From G965267335 sp965267335 (GTDB lineage Bacteria > Bacteroidota > Bacteroidia > Cytophagales > JAAEPT01), in contig OZ253953.1 in assembly GCA_965267335.1 (NCBI GenBank), positions 496,001-560,000 of the forward strand: 64,000 nt of DNA, given 5' to 3'. Numbering within the stretch: position 1 is the stretch's first letter; each line of letters begins with the position of its first letter. Positions 63,491-64,000 of the stretch are shown here, piece after piece. The notes beneath the pieces are model-generated. The model did not search any database and had not been told where the DNA came from. It was given only the letters and a program-made list of their open reading frames with translations. Position numbers and translations under genes: made by a program.

Positions 63491-63589
63491 AGTGCTGTGG
63501 TTTCTGGCAATATGAGGGATTTAGAAGGAATTGTGAAATAAATATGATTTGAAAATGCTTTTGATTGGAAAAATAGGGTGGATAAAAAA

Positions 63590-63674
63590 TACTCGGAGTG
63601 GGACTTGAACCCACACGGCCGCAATGGCCACAGGATTTTAAGTCCTGCGTGTCTACCAATTCCACCATCCGAGC
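63590..63674 (-). tRNA. tRNA-Leu (anticodon UAA)
   Basis: An 85-base class II tRNA on the minus strand. Acceptor strands GCTCGGA and TCCGAGT pair (with a G-U first pair), the discriminator is A. The anticodon loop CTTAAAA gives anticodon TAA. The long variable arm (GGCC/GGCC stem) is typical of leucine tRNA, and the T arm GTGGG-TTCAAGT-CCCAC is complete. The CCA end is not encoded. Confidence 0.95.
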
Positions 63675-63736
63675 AGAAGCTGTTTTGAGCAGCTTGGTAA
63701 TTTCATTAGGCCATGAAAGATTAGCCCATAAAAAAG

Positions 63737-63809
<73 letters not shown>

Positions 63810-64000
63810 AATAATTTAAACAGATTGATTCTGCTTAAAAATCCGACTTCTATTTGAAGCGGACTGCAAAAATAATACTAGTCCACTAATAAACAATATC
63901 TCTGACAAGATTTTTACACTTATTCATTCTCTCAACACACTTACTCATATACCGATTATAGAGTGTTCTGACCAAAGTACCTTTAAATAAAAAAGAGACA

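Noticed and set aside
63414..63668. 84-residue minus-strand frame
   Set aside because: It runs through the tRNA-Leu gene and into the oxidoreductase; it is a common false call over tRNA genes.

Overview
The window reads as an ordinary chromosomal stretch of a gliding, probably marine Bacteroidota bacterium, most likely of the order Cytophagales. The evidence is the gliding lipoproteins GldB and GldD with the membrane protein GldE, a 2075-residue secreted protein ending in a type IX secretion (T9SS) sorting domain, DUF3857/transglutaminase and DUF3078 proteins, a Bacteroidota-type DsbD, several TAnnTTTG-type -7 promoter elements, and frequent GTG/TTG starts without strong Shine-Dalgarno sequences. 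I see no phage, plasmid, transposase, CRISPR array or recognisable defence island.

Layout. 1-5.4 kb: a 5'-truncated membrane protein, a beta-helix-like lipoprotein, a nitroreductase, two tandem YceI-family proteins and the penicillin-binding protein DacB. 5.4-9.2 kb: an MscS channel followed after one base by a DUF3078 protein, a 126-bp inverted repeat of REP/MITE type, an unlisted 41-residue lipoprotein-like gene whose stop lies in the repeat arm, and a dicarboxylate/amino-acid symporter. 9.2-12.1 kb: a tight minus-strand operon of a di-heme oxidoreductase, a Tat-type Rieske protein and a porin-like protein, preceded by a full promoter and a 20-bp palindrome. 12.4-14.6 kb: metX and homoserine dehydrogenase. 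14.7-22.2 kb: an AsmA protein with a coiled-coil tail, a GH26-like lipoprotein and a CAP-domain/TPR protein. 22.3-30.6 kb: DsbD, an M20 dipeptidase, a TPR/DUF3857/transglutaminase protein and PlsY. 30.6-40.6 kb: a 1684-residue acidic exported protein, PrmA, a six-repeat small protein resembling the 7(1) septoil-knot family, TpiA and UvrA.

40.9-46.5 kb: an ECF sigma factor overlapping a small gene, an asparagine synthetase and glycosyltransferase pair, GldB and a PorT-like barrel. 46.6-54.8 kb: RNase G, a 29-residue bS22/mS38-like ribosomal protein, an HU protein, MutY, SSB, GldE, GldD and RecG. 54.8-64 kb: a 353-residue protein of unknown function in which I see a kinase-like residue pattern, the giant T9SS substrate, a Gfo/Idh/MocA oxidoreductase, and tRNA-Leu(UAA) and tRNA-Gly(GCC).

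Many genes build or maintain the envelope: AsmA, DacB, PlsY, DsbD, GldB/D/E, YceI proteins, porin and PorT-like barrels, and large exported repeat proteins. Housekeeping genes for DNA repair, RNA processing, translation, glycolysis and methionine synthesis lie between them. The items most worth a second look are the kinase-like orphan, the knot-family protein, the di-heme/Rieske/porin operon with its palindromic operator, and the two giant exported proteins.
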